DNA from: JALHST01 sp963798435
GTDB lineage: Bacteria > Bacteroidota > Bacteroidia > Flavobacteriales > Flavobacteriaceae
Length of the DNA: 64,000 nucleotides
Reading direction: 5' to 3'
Assembly (NCBI GenBank): GCA_963798435.1
Contig: CAWCTF010000002.1
Coordinates: forward strand, 1-64,000
Each line of letters begins with the position of its first letter. Position 1 is the first letter of the stretch. The position numbers were made by a program, and so were the translations under genes. The notes under the pieces are model-generated. The model was not told the origin of the DNA and did no database searches. It worked only from the letters and a program-made list of their open reading frames with translations. This document shows positions 25,064 to 34,112 of this stretch, piece by piece.

Positions 25064-26329
25064 TTAAAATGTATCCCGCATAATTTCAAAAACTGCCTGC
25101 ATTTGATTTTTGATTTCCGATGGATCCCGCAAGAAATGATTATTCATAAAACTAAAGATCAAGGTCCTGCCCGATTTCGTAATAAGATAGCCGCTCAGGC
25201 AATAATTGTTCCCTAAACTACCTGATTTAGCATACACGTAGGGAGTAGATCCTCCATACCAATCGACCAATGTCCCTGTGTTACCGCCCACAGGGAAGAA
25301 GTGAAATAAACGCTCCTTGGGCACGGTTAGATACAATTTATGTAATATCGTTACGATGTCCTGTGGGGTAAATAAATTGTAGCGCGAGAGTCCAGAACCA
25401 TCTACCCACCGCGGCGGCTGTGGTAGATCTGACAACTCATGTGCCAAGATCCGTTGCTTCGAAGTGCTAAAGTTCAAGGTGTCAGAGATTGTAGAAGAAG
25501 CCAAGATCATCAGTTGTTCGGCCAAAAAGTTATCGCTTACCTGCATCATTCTTGTATACACAGAATCTGCAGGAACACTATATAAGGTCGACTTCTCGCC
25601 TTCCGGAAAGCGATTCGTGATATGTACCTTTTTATGGAGCGCAGTTTCGAGTAATATTCTTGTCAGGGTGCTATCGGTTCGAAATGGGATTTCTACGGTA
25701 TCGGTTTGTTTCGGCCCAAGGTAAAAGAGGTTCTGCGTTTCCTCCCTGGTTTTTGTATACTTCACTTCTACCACCTTCTGGCGAAAATATTCAGGCCTTG
25801 CTTGCAGGGAATCAGATCGGAAAATTGTCACTACATTGCCATATATGGGGAATCCGCTTCTTTCAGGCTGATAATAATAACCATAATCGTCCCAAGCCCA
25901 TCCCGGGCCATATTTCCCTTCTTGAAAATTATTCACATAGAGGGCCAATTTTTGATGCTTTCCCAGAAACTTTAGTACGGTACTATCGTTGAAATACCCA
26001 TGTAAAAATGTGGGATCACCCGTGCCTTCGATAAATAACGTATCATTTACTTCGATATAGCGTAAGGCCGGGATTTTTTCGGGTAAGTGCTGCATTGCGG
26101 TGAAGAGCGTAACTATTTTGACATTGCTTGCCGGGGTAAAATATTTTTCACCATTTACATTAAATAACGTATCACCTGTCTGTTGATCGATTATAAAAAA
26201 CCCCGTGAATTGATTGTCGAACACTTCAGAATCAAGAAAGGGCCTAAGTGTCTTTTGGAATTTTTGCTTGGTCCCTGCACAACCCATTAATACTATCAAT
26301 ATGAGGCAATTGGCAATTATTTTTTGCAT
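25064..26329 (-). CDS. dacB: S13 D-alanyl-D-alanine carboxypeptidase/endopeptidase (PBP4-like lipoprotein)
   Basis: A 421-residue penicillin-binding protein of class C, peptidase S13, trimming or cleaving peptidoglycan stem peptides. Motifs: SxxK in PASNVKIVTL (S68, K71), SxN in VSDNFLAEQ near 268, and KSG in YAKSGSLGNN near 365. The ATG at 26329 gives a lipoprotein signal (LIVLMGC); a longer frame from 26374 is also open but begins with unrelated residues. It is slightly shorter than E. coli PBP4 (no large insertion domain). No operon partner is evident. Confidence 0.87.
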   Translation of the reverse strand: MQKIIANCLILIVLMGCAGTKQKFQKTLRPFLDSEVFDNQFTGFFIIDQQTGDTLFNVNGEKYFTPASNVKIVTLFTAMQHLPEKIPALRYIEVNDTLFIEGTGDPTFLHGYFNDSTVLKFLGKHQKLALYVNNFQEGKYGPGWAWDDYGYYYQPERSGFPIYGNVVTIFRSDSLQARPEYFRQKVVEVKYTKTREETQNLFYLGPKQTDTVEIPFRTDSTLTRILLETALHKKVHITNRFPEGEKSTLYSVPADSVYTRMMQVSDNFLAEQLMILASSTISDTLNFSTSKQRILAHELSDLPQPPRWVDGSGLSRYNLFTPQDIVTILHKLYLTVPKERLFHFFPVGGNTGTLVDWYGGSTPYVYAKSGSLGNNYCLSGYLITKSGRTLIFSFMNNHFLRDPSEIKNQMQAVFEIMRDTF

Positions 26330-26436
26330 TTTTCTGAGTACGGATTTTTCGCTAAGTTGTTGCATTTCACCCATTTTAACAAGAATTTATCCAATTTTTA
26401 ACGAGCCTAATGCAATAATAATTAGATTTTCTTTGT

Positions 26437-26444
26437 TAACTTTA
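26437..26444 (+). promoter_or_regulatory. Possible -7 box of the 65-residue protein gene
   Basis: TAACTTTA, one mismatch to TAnnTTTG, 42 nt before the ATG at 26487. Confidence 0.3.
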
Positions 26445-26486
26445 AATAATCTAAACAACTAATTAACTAATAAAACATTTTTAAAT

Positions 26487-26684
26487 ATGGCAGAAGGAAT
26501 GCTTGAGTATACCAAGACCGTGCTTAAAAAAGTTAGTTTCGATACAAAACTGTTTTGTAAAGAACTCAAAAAGGCGATTTCTCGGTTATTGCCTGAAGAA
26601 GTTGAAGAACTGAAACAATGGCTGCTTCAGTTTATTACAGACAAACCTGAACTGCAGCCAAGCCTAGTCTATTTAGGGACTTGA
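26487..26684 (+). CDS. Small conserved flavobacterial protein, unknown function
   Basis: A 65-residue helical protein (MAEGMLEYTKTVLKKVSF, then CKELKKAISRLLPEEVEELKQWLLQF). I recall near-identical short proteins in many Flavobacteriaceae. The mixture of two amphipathic helices and no signal suggests a cytosolic regulatory or scaffold protein, but no function is known. It ends just before a bidirectional-looking terminator that it shares with the convergent oxyR gene. Confidence 0.75.
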   Translation: MAEGMLEYTKTVLKKVSFDTKLFCKELKKAISRLLPEEVEELKQWLLQFITDKPELQPSLVYLGT

Positions 26685-26688
26685 TATA

Positions 26689-26721
26689 AAACCCTTACCG
26701 ATCGGTAGGGGTTTATTTTTT
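26689..26721. terminator. Intrinsic terminator between the 65-residue gene and oxyR
   Basis: A 12-bp stem (AAACCCTTACCG with CGGTAGGGGTTT, one T-G wobble) is flanked by T-rich sequence on the plus strand and lies within the 3' end of oxyR, so it can serve the plus-strand gene and possibly both. Confidence 0.65.
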
Positions 26722-27654
26722 CGCAACAGGACTAATGATTTTTACGTCCTGAAAGGCAATTGCACCCCTTACAATACTTGAGATAACTTCTCGCAATGCT
26801 TCCGTAATCTGAATTTTGAGTTCGCTTTTGTGATAAATCAGACTGATTTCCCGAGCAGGTGAGGGTTTATTAAAATACTTCAGATTTAGTTGTTTGTTCA
26901 CATCGAGTTCCAGTGTGTTAAGATAGGGTAGTAGCGTCATACCCATTCCTTCATTTGCAAGTCGTACGAGGGTTTCAAAACTCCCGCTTTGTAGCTGAAA
27001 ATGCTCTGTGTTCGTGTTTTTTGGCGAATTACAAAGATTTATCACGCCATCTCGGAAACAATGCCCATCCCTAAGTAAAAGAATATCCGAAATTTCAAGG
27101 TCCTCAGGGGCCAACGTCTTTACATTGCCCAGCCGATGCCCTGAAGGGATATACCCAACAAAGGGTTCATAGTACAGTGGTCGTTCCCTGATCAATTCAT
27201 TTTCCAAGGGTGTGGCCGCGATACCGGCATCTAAGTGCCCATCGATAATATTGCTTATAAGATCCTCTGTGCCATGTTCGCGAATAATAAGATTTACTTT
27301 AGGATATTTAGTGATGAATGTTTTTAGGAACATGGGTAAAAGTGTAGGCATAACCGTGGGGATAATTCCCAGAATAAAATCTCCTCCTATATACCCTTTA
27401 TCCTGATCAACGATGTCCTTGATCCTGCCAGCTTCACTTACAATATTCTTTGCTTGGGCCACAATTTTCCTACCAACTTCAGTAATGCCGATTGGCTTTT
27501 TGCTTCGGTCAAAAATTAAAATATCGAGCTCATCCTCCAACTTCTGTACCTGCATACTAAGGGTAGGCTGCGTAACAAAACTTTTCTCAGCCGCCAATGT
27601 AAAATTTTGGTACTCGGCGACGGCCAGAACATACTGTAATTGAGTAATCGTCAT
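26713..27654 (-). CDS. oxyR: OxyR, peroxide-sensing LysR-type regulator
   Basis: A 313-residue LysR-family activator. The N-terminal winged helix (MTITQLQYVLAVAEYQNF, then PTLSMQVQKLE) is followed by the effector domain. The peroxide-reactive pair is present: C199 and C208 in RDGHCFRDGVINLC, the same positions as in E. coli OxyR. It should turn on peroxide defence genes after disulphide formation. The gene divergent from it is a decayed dps, a classical OxyR target, so the loss of dps here is notable. Length is normal. Confidence 0.94.
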   Translation of the reverse strand: MTITQLQYVLAVAEYQNFTLAAEKSFVTQPTLSMQVQKLEDELDILIFDRSKKPIGITEVGRKIVAQAKNIVSEAGRIKDIVDQDKGYIGGDFILGIIPTVMPTLLPMFLKTFITKYPKVNLIIREHGTEDLISNIIDGHLDAGIAATPLENELIRERPLYYEPFVGYIPSGHRLGNVKTLAPEDLEISDILLLRDGHCFRDGVINLCNSPKNTNTEHFQLQSGSFETLVRLANEGMGMTLLPYLNTLELDVNKQLNLKYFNKPSPAREISLIYHKSELKIQITEALREVISSIVRGAIAFQDVKIISPVAKK

Positions 27655-27757
27655 GCGCTATCATTTTGTACTATAAAATTATAAAAACAATCAATAAAAT
27701 CTATGCAAATAGCCAAATATTATTCATAAAGTTTATAGTTAATCAAATAAAATTCGC

Positions 27758-28021
27758 ATGAAACTCAATAGCATAGGCTTAAGTGCCGAAACATCGAAAT
27801 CATTAGGCGAAGAACTCAATGAGTTATTAGCCAATTTTCAAAGATAGTATCCAAAACCTTTGTAATATTCATTGCATGAACTCCTGATCTTGGAGCGCAA
27901 GATTCTAAAAGATTCAGATAAAGCTGGGGATCAAGGCACCAATAGCAAGATGAGCGACTTTATTAGCGAACAGGAAAAAACAGTCTGGATGATGAAGGCT
28001 TGGCTGACCGAAGAAATTTAG
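27758..28021 (+). pseudogene. dps: dps pseudogene with central deletion
   Basis: ATG at 27758 reads MKLNSIGLSAETSKSLGEEL and then NELLANFQ, a clear Dps/ferritin-like N-terminus, but meets a TAG at 27845 and a TAA at about 27860. In the same frame from about 27866 the C-terminal end of Dps resumes (ELLILERKILKDSDKAG, then DQGTNSKMSDFISEQEKTVW) and stops at 28019. The family is about 155 residues; only 87 codons remain, so roughly 70 central codons, including the ferroxidase-site helices, are missing. The intact terminator downstream and the oxyR-divergent position show that it was the resident dps copy. Confidence 0.85.
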
Positions 28022-28040
28022 GCGACCGTAAATATATTCA

Positions 28041-28070
28041 AAAGGGCTTGTCGGTCGACAGGCCCTTTTT
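28041..28070 (+). terminator. Intrinsic terminator downstream of the dps remnant
   Basis: AAAGGGCTTGTCG pairs with CGACAGGCCCTTT (one T-G wobble) and is followed by T residues. The stem is still perfect although the gene before it is decayed. Confidence 0.75.
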
Positions 28071-28092
28071 GATTGGGTGCGGTACCTGCTGA

Positions 28093-28512
28093 CTAAAAAC
28101 GTATCCTAAATTCAATATCGGTATTGGTAACCTCGAATTTAGACGCTTCAAATGTCGGCGGGCCCATGACCATAGTATCGCCCGAAGTAGCATAACTTTC
28201 CAAGGGCATCCCATTGGGGTCCATATCCATTTTTCGGTTGCTATTGGTATCGTGCATGACCATGATAGCATAACTACCTGGGCTCACATTTTTGAATTTA
28301 AGGGTTACTTCCCCTTTGTTGGCCGGTACTGCAGTATTCAGCATCCCAGGTCCCTTCATAAAAGTGTCATTCGTATGGAGAGACCCCAAGATAGTCCCTT
28401 CTGATGAGAGGACATTTTCAATAATAACGGTAATTGTAACACCTTTTTCTTCCTGTGCCCTAACGGGGAGGGTAGAAGCGATGAGCGCCAAAATAAGTAC
28501 TAACTTTTTCAT
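28093..28512 (-). CDS. DUF2141 secreted protein
   Basis: A 139-residue protein with a signal peptide (residues 1-19, ending VRAQ). The DUF2141 core has VTITVIIENV near 25, VPANKGEVTLKFKNVSPGSYAIMVMHDTN (in parts, residues 62-90) and an acidic loop DTNSNRKMDMDPNG that could bind calcium. Family function is unknown, but it is a periplasmic beta-sandwich. It is convergent with the dps remnant and shares no operon. Confidence 0.85.
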   Translation of the reverse strand: MKKLVLILALIASTLPVRAQEEKGVTITVIIENVLSSEGTILGSLHTNDTFMKGPGMLNTAVPANKGEVTLKFKNVSPGSYAIMVMHDTNSNRKMDMDPNGMPLESYATSGDTMVMGPPTFEASKFEVTNTDIEFRIRF

Positions 28513-28724
28513 TTTGAATAATTTAATGGGTTATTAATACGGCAAATATCTTTGGTAATAACCGGGTATGAAAAGCGACCTTTCCGAGTTGTTGATTTTG
28601 CCTACTCAACTGCATCTAAAAAAAAGAGTTCCATTTCAATCCAGTATATCGACAGTTCAGACGGTATCTTTTCTGAGATTTGTCAAGCGAGTTCATATTT
28701 GCGCTATCAAATACAGCGTAGAAC

Positions 28725-30887
28725 ATGATTAAGCGATCGATTGCCTTGGCATTTTTGGCACATACAACCTTTCTAATTTCCCAAACTACCATTTCAGGTA
28801 AGGTTGTAGACGAAACGAATGGTCCCTTAGAAGGAGCCAACATCTATATCGAGGGAACTTATGACGGTGCCTCAAGCGATGTTAATGGCGACTTCCATTT
28901 TGAAACGAACGAGGTGGGCAAAAGGAAACTGATAGTTTCAATACTCTCTTTCGAAACCTATGTTTTAGTTGACGAGGTCACCACCTTCAATGATTTGGAG
29001 ATAACCATGCGGGCGGCTATCAACCAACTTACAGGCGTTACCTTGACGGCAGGTACCTTCGAAGCTGGCGATAATACAAAGGTCTCCGTGCTGAAACCAC
29101 TAGACATTGTAACCACCGCCGGAGCCGTTGGCGACTTTGTAGCCGCTTTGCAAACCCTGCCAGGAACTTCGACGGTTAACGAAGATGGTAGGTTATTTGT
29201 TCGTGGTGGTGCGGCAGGGGAGACCCAGGTATTTATAGATGGTCTTCGTGTGTTTCAACCTTTTAGTGCGACGGCCAATAACATTCCGACCAGGGGCCGA
29301 TTTTCTCCCTTTCTTTTTAAGGGGATTACCTTTAGTACCGGTGGATATTCTGCCGAATATGGACAAGCTTTGTCGAGTGTTTTACTCTTGAATACCACCG
29401 ATGAACCCGATCAGGAAAAAACCGATATAGGCATTATGTCTGTAGGTGGTACCTTGGGGCATACTGAAATTTGGGGGAATAAATCTTTGAGCCTGAATAC
29501 GTCCTATATCAATTTGGCACCCTATGAAGCGGTACTACCTTCTAATCAAGGTGCCCGGTGGAACAGGCCATTTGAGTCGATTTCAGGGGAGACCGTATTT
29601 CGTAGTAAAGGGGCACGAGGTATGTTTAAATTTTATTCCGGCTTTAATTACTCTCATCTTGATATCGACCAAGAGGATATTAATTATGCCGATTTCGTAA
29701 ACTTCCGATTAAAGAATCATAATTTTTATGTCAATACGACCTATAAACATTTTTTTGAAAACCGGTGGAGCCTGAACAGCGGTGCTAGTGTATCTAGTGA
29801 CAAAAACAACATCACGCTGCAACAAGACATCATCACTTCGAAAGAGCTGGCCACTCATATAAAAATAAAGGCCGGGAAACGATTTACCGATCGGATTCGA
29901 TTCGATTTTGGGGCCGAGCAGTTCAGTATCAATAACAAGGATTTGTATGGTACGGCTGATACCAGGGCCAATAATACAACTGTCTCGGATGATCTTACGG
30001 CAACATTCGCTGAAAGCGATCTATTTTTTAGCAATCGTTTTGCCCTAAAACTGGGAGTTCGGGGTGAATACACACGGTTATTGAATGATTTCACCTTGGC
30101 TCCTCGCATATCGGTGGCCTATAAAAGTGGCGCCATGGGCCAGTTCTCCTTTGCGTACGGGGATTTTTACCAAAATCCTGTGAACGACATAACCAAGTAT
30201 GCACAAGGATTGGATCCCGAAAAAACCTCCCACTATATTCTGAACTATCAATACACTGGGGACGGGCAAACCTTTCGGGCCGAGGCCTACTATAAAAAGT
30301 ACAGTGATCTGATTAAATTCGATACGCAGCGCCCGCAGTTCAATTCGAACTTCAGCAACCTGGGAGAAGGACAGGCCAGCGGGGTAGATATTTTTTGGCG
30401 TGATAATACAACTATTAAGCATCTTGATTATTGGCTTTCCTACTCTTTTTTGGATACACAACGCGATTACCTTGACTTTATGGAAAAGGCGACGCCCAAT
30501 TTTGCTGCAAAGCACAATCTATCGATTATCACTAAATACTGGATAGATGATTGGCGCTCACAACTTGGTATTTCCTATAATTTTGCTTCAGGGCGACCTT
30601 ATGACAACCCAAATACGTCTAATTTTATGGCCGAGAAGACCAAACCATATCATAATTTAAGTTTTAATTGGGCCTATTTGATTTCCCCTCAAAAAATTCT
30701 TTATTTCTCGGTGAGTAATTTAACGGGATTTAAAAACATAAGTGGTTACCAATATGCCGATTCGCCCAACCCCAATGGTATCTTTGAAAGAAGGGCCATC
30801 ATTCCTACGGCAGATACCTTTCTCTTTGTTGGTTTCTTTTGGACGATCAGCGCCGATCGAAGCAGTAATCAATTGAATAATCTGTAA
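28725..30887 (+). CDS. TonB-dependent receptor, carboxypeptidase-like N-domain
   Basis: A 720-residue outer-membrane receptor. Signal peptide (residues 1-19, ISQ), then a carboxypeptidase-regulatory-like domain (TISGKVVDETNGPLEGANIYIEG, partly shown) to about residue 90, the plug with VRGGAAGETQVFIDG near 165, and a barrel ending in FLFVGFFWTISADRS. It has no SusD partner and is alone in its transcription unit. The substrate is unknown. It resembles the first TonB receptor in domain order but is shorter and not a near-duplicate. Confidence 0.9.
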   Translation: MIKRSIALAFLAHTTFLISQTTISGKVVDETNGPLEGANIYIEGTYDGASSDVNGDFHFETNEVGKRKLIVSILSFETYVLVDEVTTFNDLEITMRAAINQLTGVTLTAGTFEAGDNTKVSVLKPLDIVTTAGAVGDFVAALQTLPGTSTVNEDGRLFVRGGAAGETQVFIDGLRVFQPFSATANNIPTRGRFSPFLFKGITFSTGGYSAEYGQALSSVLLLNTTDEPDQEKTDIGIMSVGGTLGHTEIWGNKSLSLNTSYINLAPYEAVLPSNQGARWNRPFESISGETVFRSKGARGMFKFYSGFNYSHLDIDQEDINYADFVNFRLKNHNFYVNTTYKHFFENRWSLNSGASVSSDKNNITLQQDIITSKELATHIKIKAGKRFTDRIRFDFGAEQFSINNKDLYGTADTRANNTTVSDDLTATFAESDLFFSNRFALKLGVRGEYTRLLNDFTLAPRISVAYKSGAMGQFSFAYGDFYQNPVNDITKYAQGLDPEKTSHYILNYQYTGDGQTFRAEAYYKKYSDLIKFDTQRPQFNSNFSNLGEGQASGVDIFWRDNTTIKHLDYWLSYSFLDTQRDYLDFMEKATPNFAAKHNLSIITKYWIDDWRSQLGISYNFASGRPYDNPNTSNFMAEKTKPYHNLSFNWAYLISPQKILYFSVSNLTGFKNISGYQYADSPNPNGIFERRAIIPTADTFLFVGFFWTISADRSSNQLNNL

Positions 30888-30988
30888 GCGACTACAAGAG
30901 CAATGATGTCGGGGCAAACGAAGCATTGGTTACGCCTTATGAACCGAAAACCCTACGCTTGCATTTTCAAACTGGAGTTGACATATTT

Positions 30989-31939
30989 TTAGTCCAACGA
31001 GGCCCATGTGCTTTCCAAAAGTGCTTTTGTGGCCCTGATACCGTCAGGTTCAGCAAGGGTCTCCCCTTCGAATTCGATACCTATATAGCCATCATAACCA
31101 GCATCCTTCACGAGCTGCAACATGCGTTTATAATCGATGATGGTCTCATTTCCGTTGAGGTCGAAAGCATATGACTTGGCGCTAACCCCCTTGGCATATG
31201 GCAGAAAATCAGAAACTCCTCGATAGCGGTCGTATACGTTCGAACATTGATTGTTCTGAGTGCTACCCCATTGGGTATCTAAACACCAATTGCCGAAATC
31301 GGGAAGTGTTCCTAAAAATGGGTTGTTGACTTCCTTGATTACCCCGACGATAAATTGCGAATCGGAAGTATGCAGCCCGTGATTTTCTATTATGACATGT
31401 ATCCCCAATTGGGCGCCGTATTCGGCCAACATTCCCAGACCGGCCACCAAGGCTGTTTTTATCTCGTCCCTGCTTCCTTCTCCAAAGGCATTAATACGAA
31501 TTGAATGACACCCTAACAACTTGGCGGCATGAATCCATTTAAAGTGGTTTTCCACGGTTGTTTTCCGCTCCAAATCATCCTTATTACCAAGATACCCTTC
31601 GTTATCGACCATGATCAATAAACTTTTCACCCCGACATCATCGGCCCTGTTTTTCATGCCTAGCCAAAAATTTTCGTTTGTGGCATGATCAACATAAAAT
31701 TGATTGACATATTCTACGGCCTCGATCTCGTAGGTTTCCTTTGCAATACGCGCGAAATCATCTGCTTTTACGATTCCTTGTTCCAAGGCTCTATGAAGTG
31801 ACCATTGTGCCAACGAAATTTTAGGTTGGGCCATCTTTTTATTCTTTTTTAGGAAATGCGTGCCAAACACCGAAGAAGGTAATGAAAGGGCCATGGCCCC
31901 AAAGGCGGCCTTTTTGATAAAAGTTCTTCTATGCTTCAT
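30989..31939 (-). CDS. Tat-exported TIM-barrel sugar isomerase/epimerase
   Basis: A 316-residue AP-endonuclease-2/xylose-isomerase-like TIM barrel that probably isomerises or epimerises a sugar or cyclitol. The N-terminus has a twin-arginine signal (KHRRTFIKKAAFG) when the ATG at 31939 is used; a near-consensus promoter 20 nt upstream supports that start over 31963. Metal/catalytic spots in the family are seen in VIIENHG near 180, LPDFGNW near 218 and GYIGIEFEGE near 295. The divergent epimerase and the following oxidoreductase suggest a small carbohydrate-processing set. Confidence 0.88.
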   Translation of the reverse strand: MKHRRTFIKKAAFGAMALSLPSSVFGTHFLKKNKKMAQPKISLAQWSLHRALEQGIVKADDFARIAKETYEIEAVEYVNQFYVDHATNENFWLGMKNRADDVGVKSLLIMVDNEGYLGNKDDLERKTTVENHFKWIHAAKLLGCHSIRINAFGEGSRDEIKTALVAGLGMLAEYGAQLGIHVIIENHGLHTSDSQFIVGVIKEVNNPFLGTLPDFGNWCLDTQWGSTQNNQCSNVYDRYRGVSDFLPYAKGVSAKSYAFDLNGNETIIDYKRMLQLVKDAGYDGYIGIEFEGETLAEPDGIRATKALLESTWASLD

Positions 31940-31960
31940 TTCTGTAAGGTCATGGTAGTA

Positions 31961-31989
31961 CAAAGTAACTTATTTATGTCAAAAAACAA
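31961..31989 (-). promoter_or_regulatory. Promoter of the TIM-barrel isomerase gene
   Basis: Minus-strand TTG (31987-31989), 18 nt, then TTACTTTG (31961-31968), one mismatch from the TAnnTTTG box, about 20 nt before the ATG at 31939. Confidence 0.4.
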
Positions 31990-32072
31990 TGACCAATTCA
32001 GCAAATCTCCTGTGACTTTTAGACAATTATCTGTATATTCAAGATTTTAACAGCTTCCATCAAACAGTGCCT

Positions 32073-33056
32073 ATGAAAGTATTATTTATTGGCGGTACCG
32101 GCAATATAAGTACGCCCGCGAGTCGACTGGCCATTGAAAAAGGGATGGACCTTTTTCATTTGAATAGAGGGCAGACCAAAATTCAAATACCAGGGGTGAA
32201 AACCATCTTCGGGGATATTACGAAGCCAGAAACCTTGGGCGATTTAACAAAGCATGATTGGGACGTCGTCGTCAATTGGATCGCGTTTAAAAAGGAGGAT
32301 ATCGAACGTGATCTCGATTTGTTCAGAGGAAAGGTAAAACAGTATGTCTTTATCTCATCGGCATCTTGTTACCAGACGCCCTTGAGTAGTCCCATCATTA
32401 CCGAATCTACCCCGTTGTGCAACAACCTATGGGACTATTCGAACAATAAGATACAGTGTGAGGACCGCTTGATGCAGGCCTATCGCGAAACCGATTTTCC
32501 AATTACCATTGTGAGACCCTCCCTTACCTACGATACCGTAATACCTATTGCCATTGGTGGCTTTAAGGAATATACTACGGCCGACCGGATTCTGATAGGC
32601 CAGGAAATTATAATACATGGCGATGGAACCTCGCTTTGGACGGTAACCCATGCCGATGATTTTGCCAAAGGATTCATCGGTTTGCTGGGGCTGTGGCCGG
32701 CAATAGGCCATGCCTTTCACATTACTTCTGACGAAATTTTAAGTTGGAATATGATCTATAAGACGTTAGCCATCAGTTTAGGCTGTGAAGCAAAAGTAGT
32801 TCATATTGCTTCCGATTTCATATGTAAAATCGAACCTTCGTTCACTGGGACCCTCTTGGCCGACAAAGCCGAGAGCGTCCTCTTTGACAATACCAAAATA
32901 AAAACCTTCGTTCCGGGTTTTAAGGCCACCATCCCCTTTTCGGAGGGAATCAAACGAACATTGCAATGGCTTGACGCACATCCTGAACAGAAGATCATCG
33001 ATAAAGATACCAATATGAAGATTGAAAATATTTTAAAGACATACCACGCCTTGTAG
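32073..33056 (+). CDS. NAD(P)-dependent epimerase/dehydratase (extended SDR)
   Basis: A 327-residue extended short-chain dehydrogenase. The Rossmann motif is GGTGNISTPASRLA at the N-terminus (VLFIGGTGNIS), the glycine-rich fold continues with VVNWIAF near 75, and SSASCYQT near 110 replaces the more usual catalytic region; an atypical SDR is likely. It may act on a nucleotide sugar or a steroid-like substrate. The ATG at 32073 starts it (GTG 32067 is two codons earlier). It lies head to head with the TIM-barrel isomerase gene and 17 nt before a Gfo/Idh/MocA gene. Confidence 0.82.
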   Translation: MKVLFIGGTGNISTPASRLAIEKGMDLFHLNRGQTKIQIPGVKTIFGDITKPETLGDLTKHDWDVVVNWIAFKKEDIERDLDLFRGKVKQYVFISSASCYQTPLSSPIITESTPLCNNLWDYSNNKIQCEDRLMQAYRETDFPITIVRPSLTYDTVIPIAIGGFKEYTTADRILIGQEIIIHGDGTSLWTVTHADDFAKGFIGLLGLWPAIGHAFHITSDEILSWNMIYKTLAISLGCEAKVVHIASDFICKIEPSFTGTLLADKAESVLFDNTKIKTFVPGFKATIPFSEGIKRTLQWLDAHPEQKIIDKDTNMKIENILKTYHAL

Positions 33057-33073
33057 CTCGTGTATCTATCACT

Positions 33074-34081
33074 ATGGAAACTAAACCTATCAAAAATGTA
33101 CGTTGGGGAATCATCGGGGTCGGAAATGTTTGTGAAGTAAAAAGTGGCCCTGCCTTGCAACAAGTTCCGAATTCTACGATCGCTGCGGTTATGCGTAGAA
33201 ATGCAGAAATGGCAATGGATTTCGCAAAACGCCATGACATTCCCAAATGGTACGATAACGCCGATGCGTTGATTGCAGATCCCGAAATCAATGCAATTTA
33301 TATTGCCACGCCGCCCGATTCGCATGAGCTGTACACTTTAAAGGCCGCTGCTGCCGGGAAACCCGTTTATGTAGAAAAACCTATGGCTCGCAATCATACC
33401 GAATGTCTGGCGATGGTCTCGGCCTGTGAACGTGCGCAGGTGCCATTATTTGTGGCGTATTACCGTAGGGCGCTCCCAAGTATTCTGAAGATCAAGGAAC
33501 TTTTAGACGCGGGTACCATTGGGGAGGTGCGGTTCGTTCGTATCCAATTGCAAAAACCGTTACGACCCGATATCGTGGGTGCCGGCCAGGACTTGAAGAA
33601 TTGGCGCATTCAGCCTGAAATAGCCGGTGGCGGGTATTTTTATGACCTTGCATCGCATCAGTTAGATGTGATGGACTTTCTATTCGGGCCCATTGTAGCA
33701 GCCCAAGGGTATGCAACAAATCAGTCGGCGGTCTACCCGGCTGAGGATATTACCTTGGGCACCTTTCGTTTTGGGAACGGTATCTTGGGCCAAGGCTCCT
33801 GGGCATTTAACACGGCTGCGACCTCCGATATTGAGTTGACTTCGATTATAGGCAGTAAAGGGCAGATTACCTTTCCTTTTTTTGGAGACCACCATGTGCG
33901 TTTACAACGCGATGGCCAGCCAGCGGAAGTCTTTAATTTTACCATCTCAAAACACATCCAGATGTCACTCATAAAAACAATAGTAGATGAACTTAAAGGT
34001 CATGGAAAATGTCCTAGTACAGGTATTTCTGGTGCTCGTACCAATTGGGTGATGGAGCAAATTTGCAAAAGGATCGATTAA
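33074..34081 (+). CDS. Gfo/Idh/MocA family oxidoreductase
   Basis: A 335-residue NAD(P)-dependent oxidoreductase. Residues 10-20 carry the Rossmann motif WGIIGVGNV; EKP at 101-103 is the family signature with catalytic K102; GGGYFYDLASHQLD near 186-200 contains the catalytic His/Asp region. Such enzymes oxidise inositols, glucose, sugar dehydro-derivatives or trehalose-type substrates. The coupling with the preceding epimerase (17 nt) and the nearby TIM-barrel isomerase suggest a cyclitol or unusual-sugar pathway (inference). Confidence 0.92.
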   Translation: METKPIKNVRWGIIGVGNVCEVKSGPALQQVPNSTIAAVMRRNAEMAMDFAKRHDIPKWYDNADALIADPEINAIYIATPPDSHELYTLKAAAAGKPVYVEKPMARNHTECLAMVSACERAQVPLFVAYYRRALPSILKIKELLDAGTIGEVRFVRIQLQKPLRPDIVGAGQDLKNWRIQPEIAGGGYFYDLASHQLDVMDFLFGPIVAAQGYATNQSAVYPAEDITLGTFRFGNGILGQGSWAFNTAATSDIELTSIIGSKGQITFPFFGDHHVRLQRDGQPAEVFNFTISKHIQMSLIKTIVDELKGHGKCPSTGISGARTNWVMEQICKRID

Positions 34082-34112
34082 TCGGATAGGGGATTGTTGA
34101 AAAAAAATGGGC

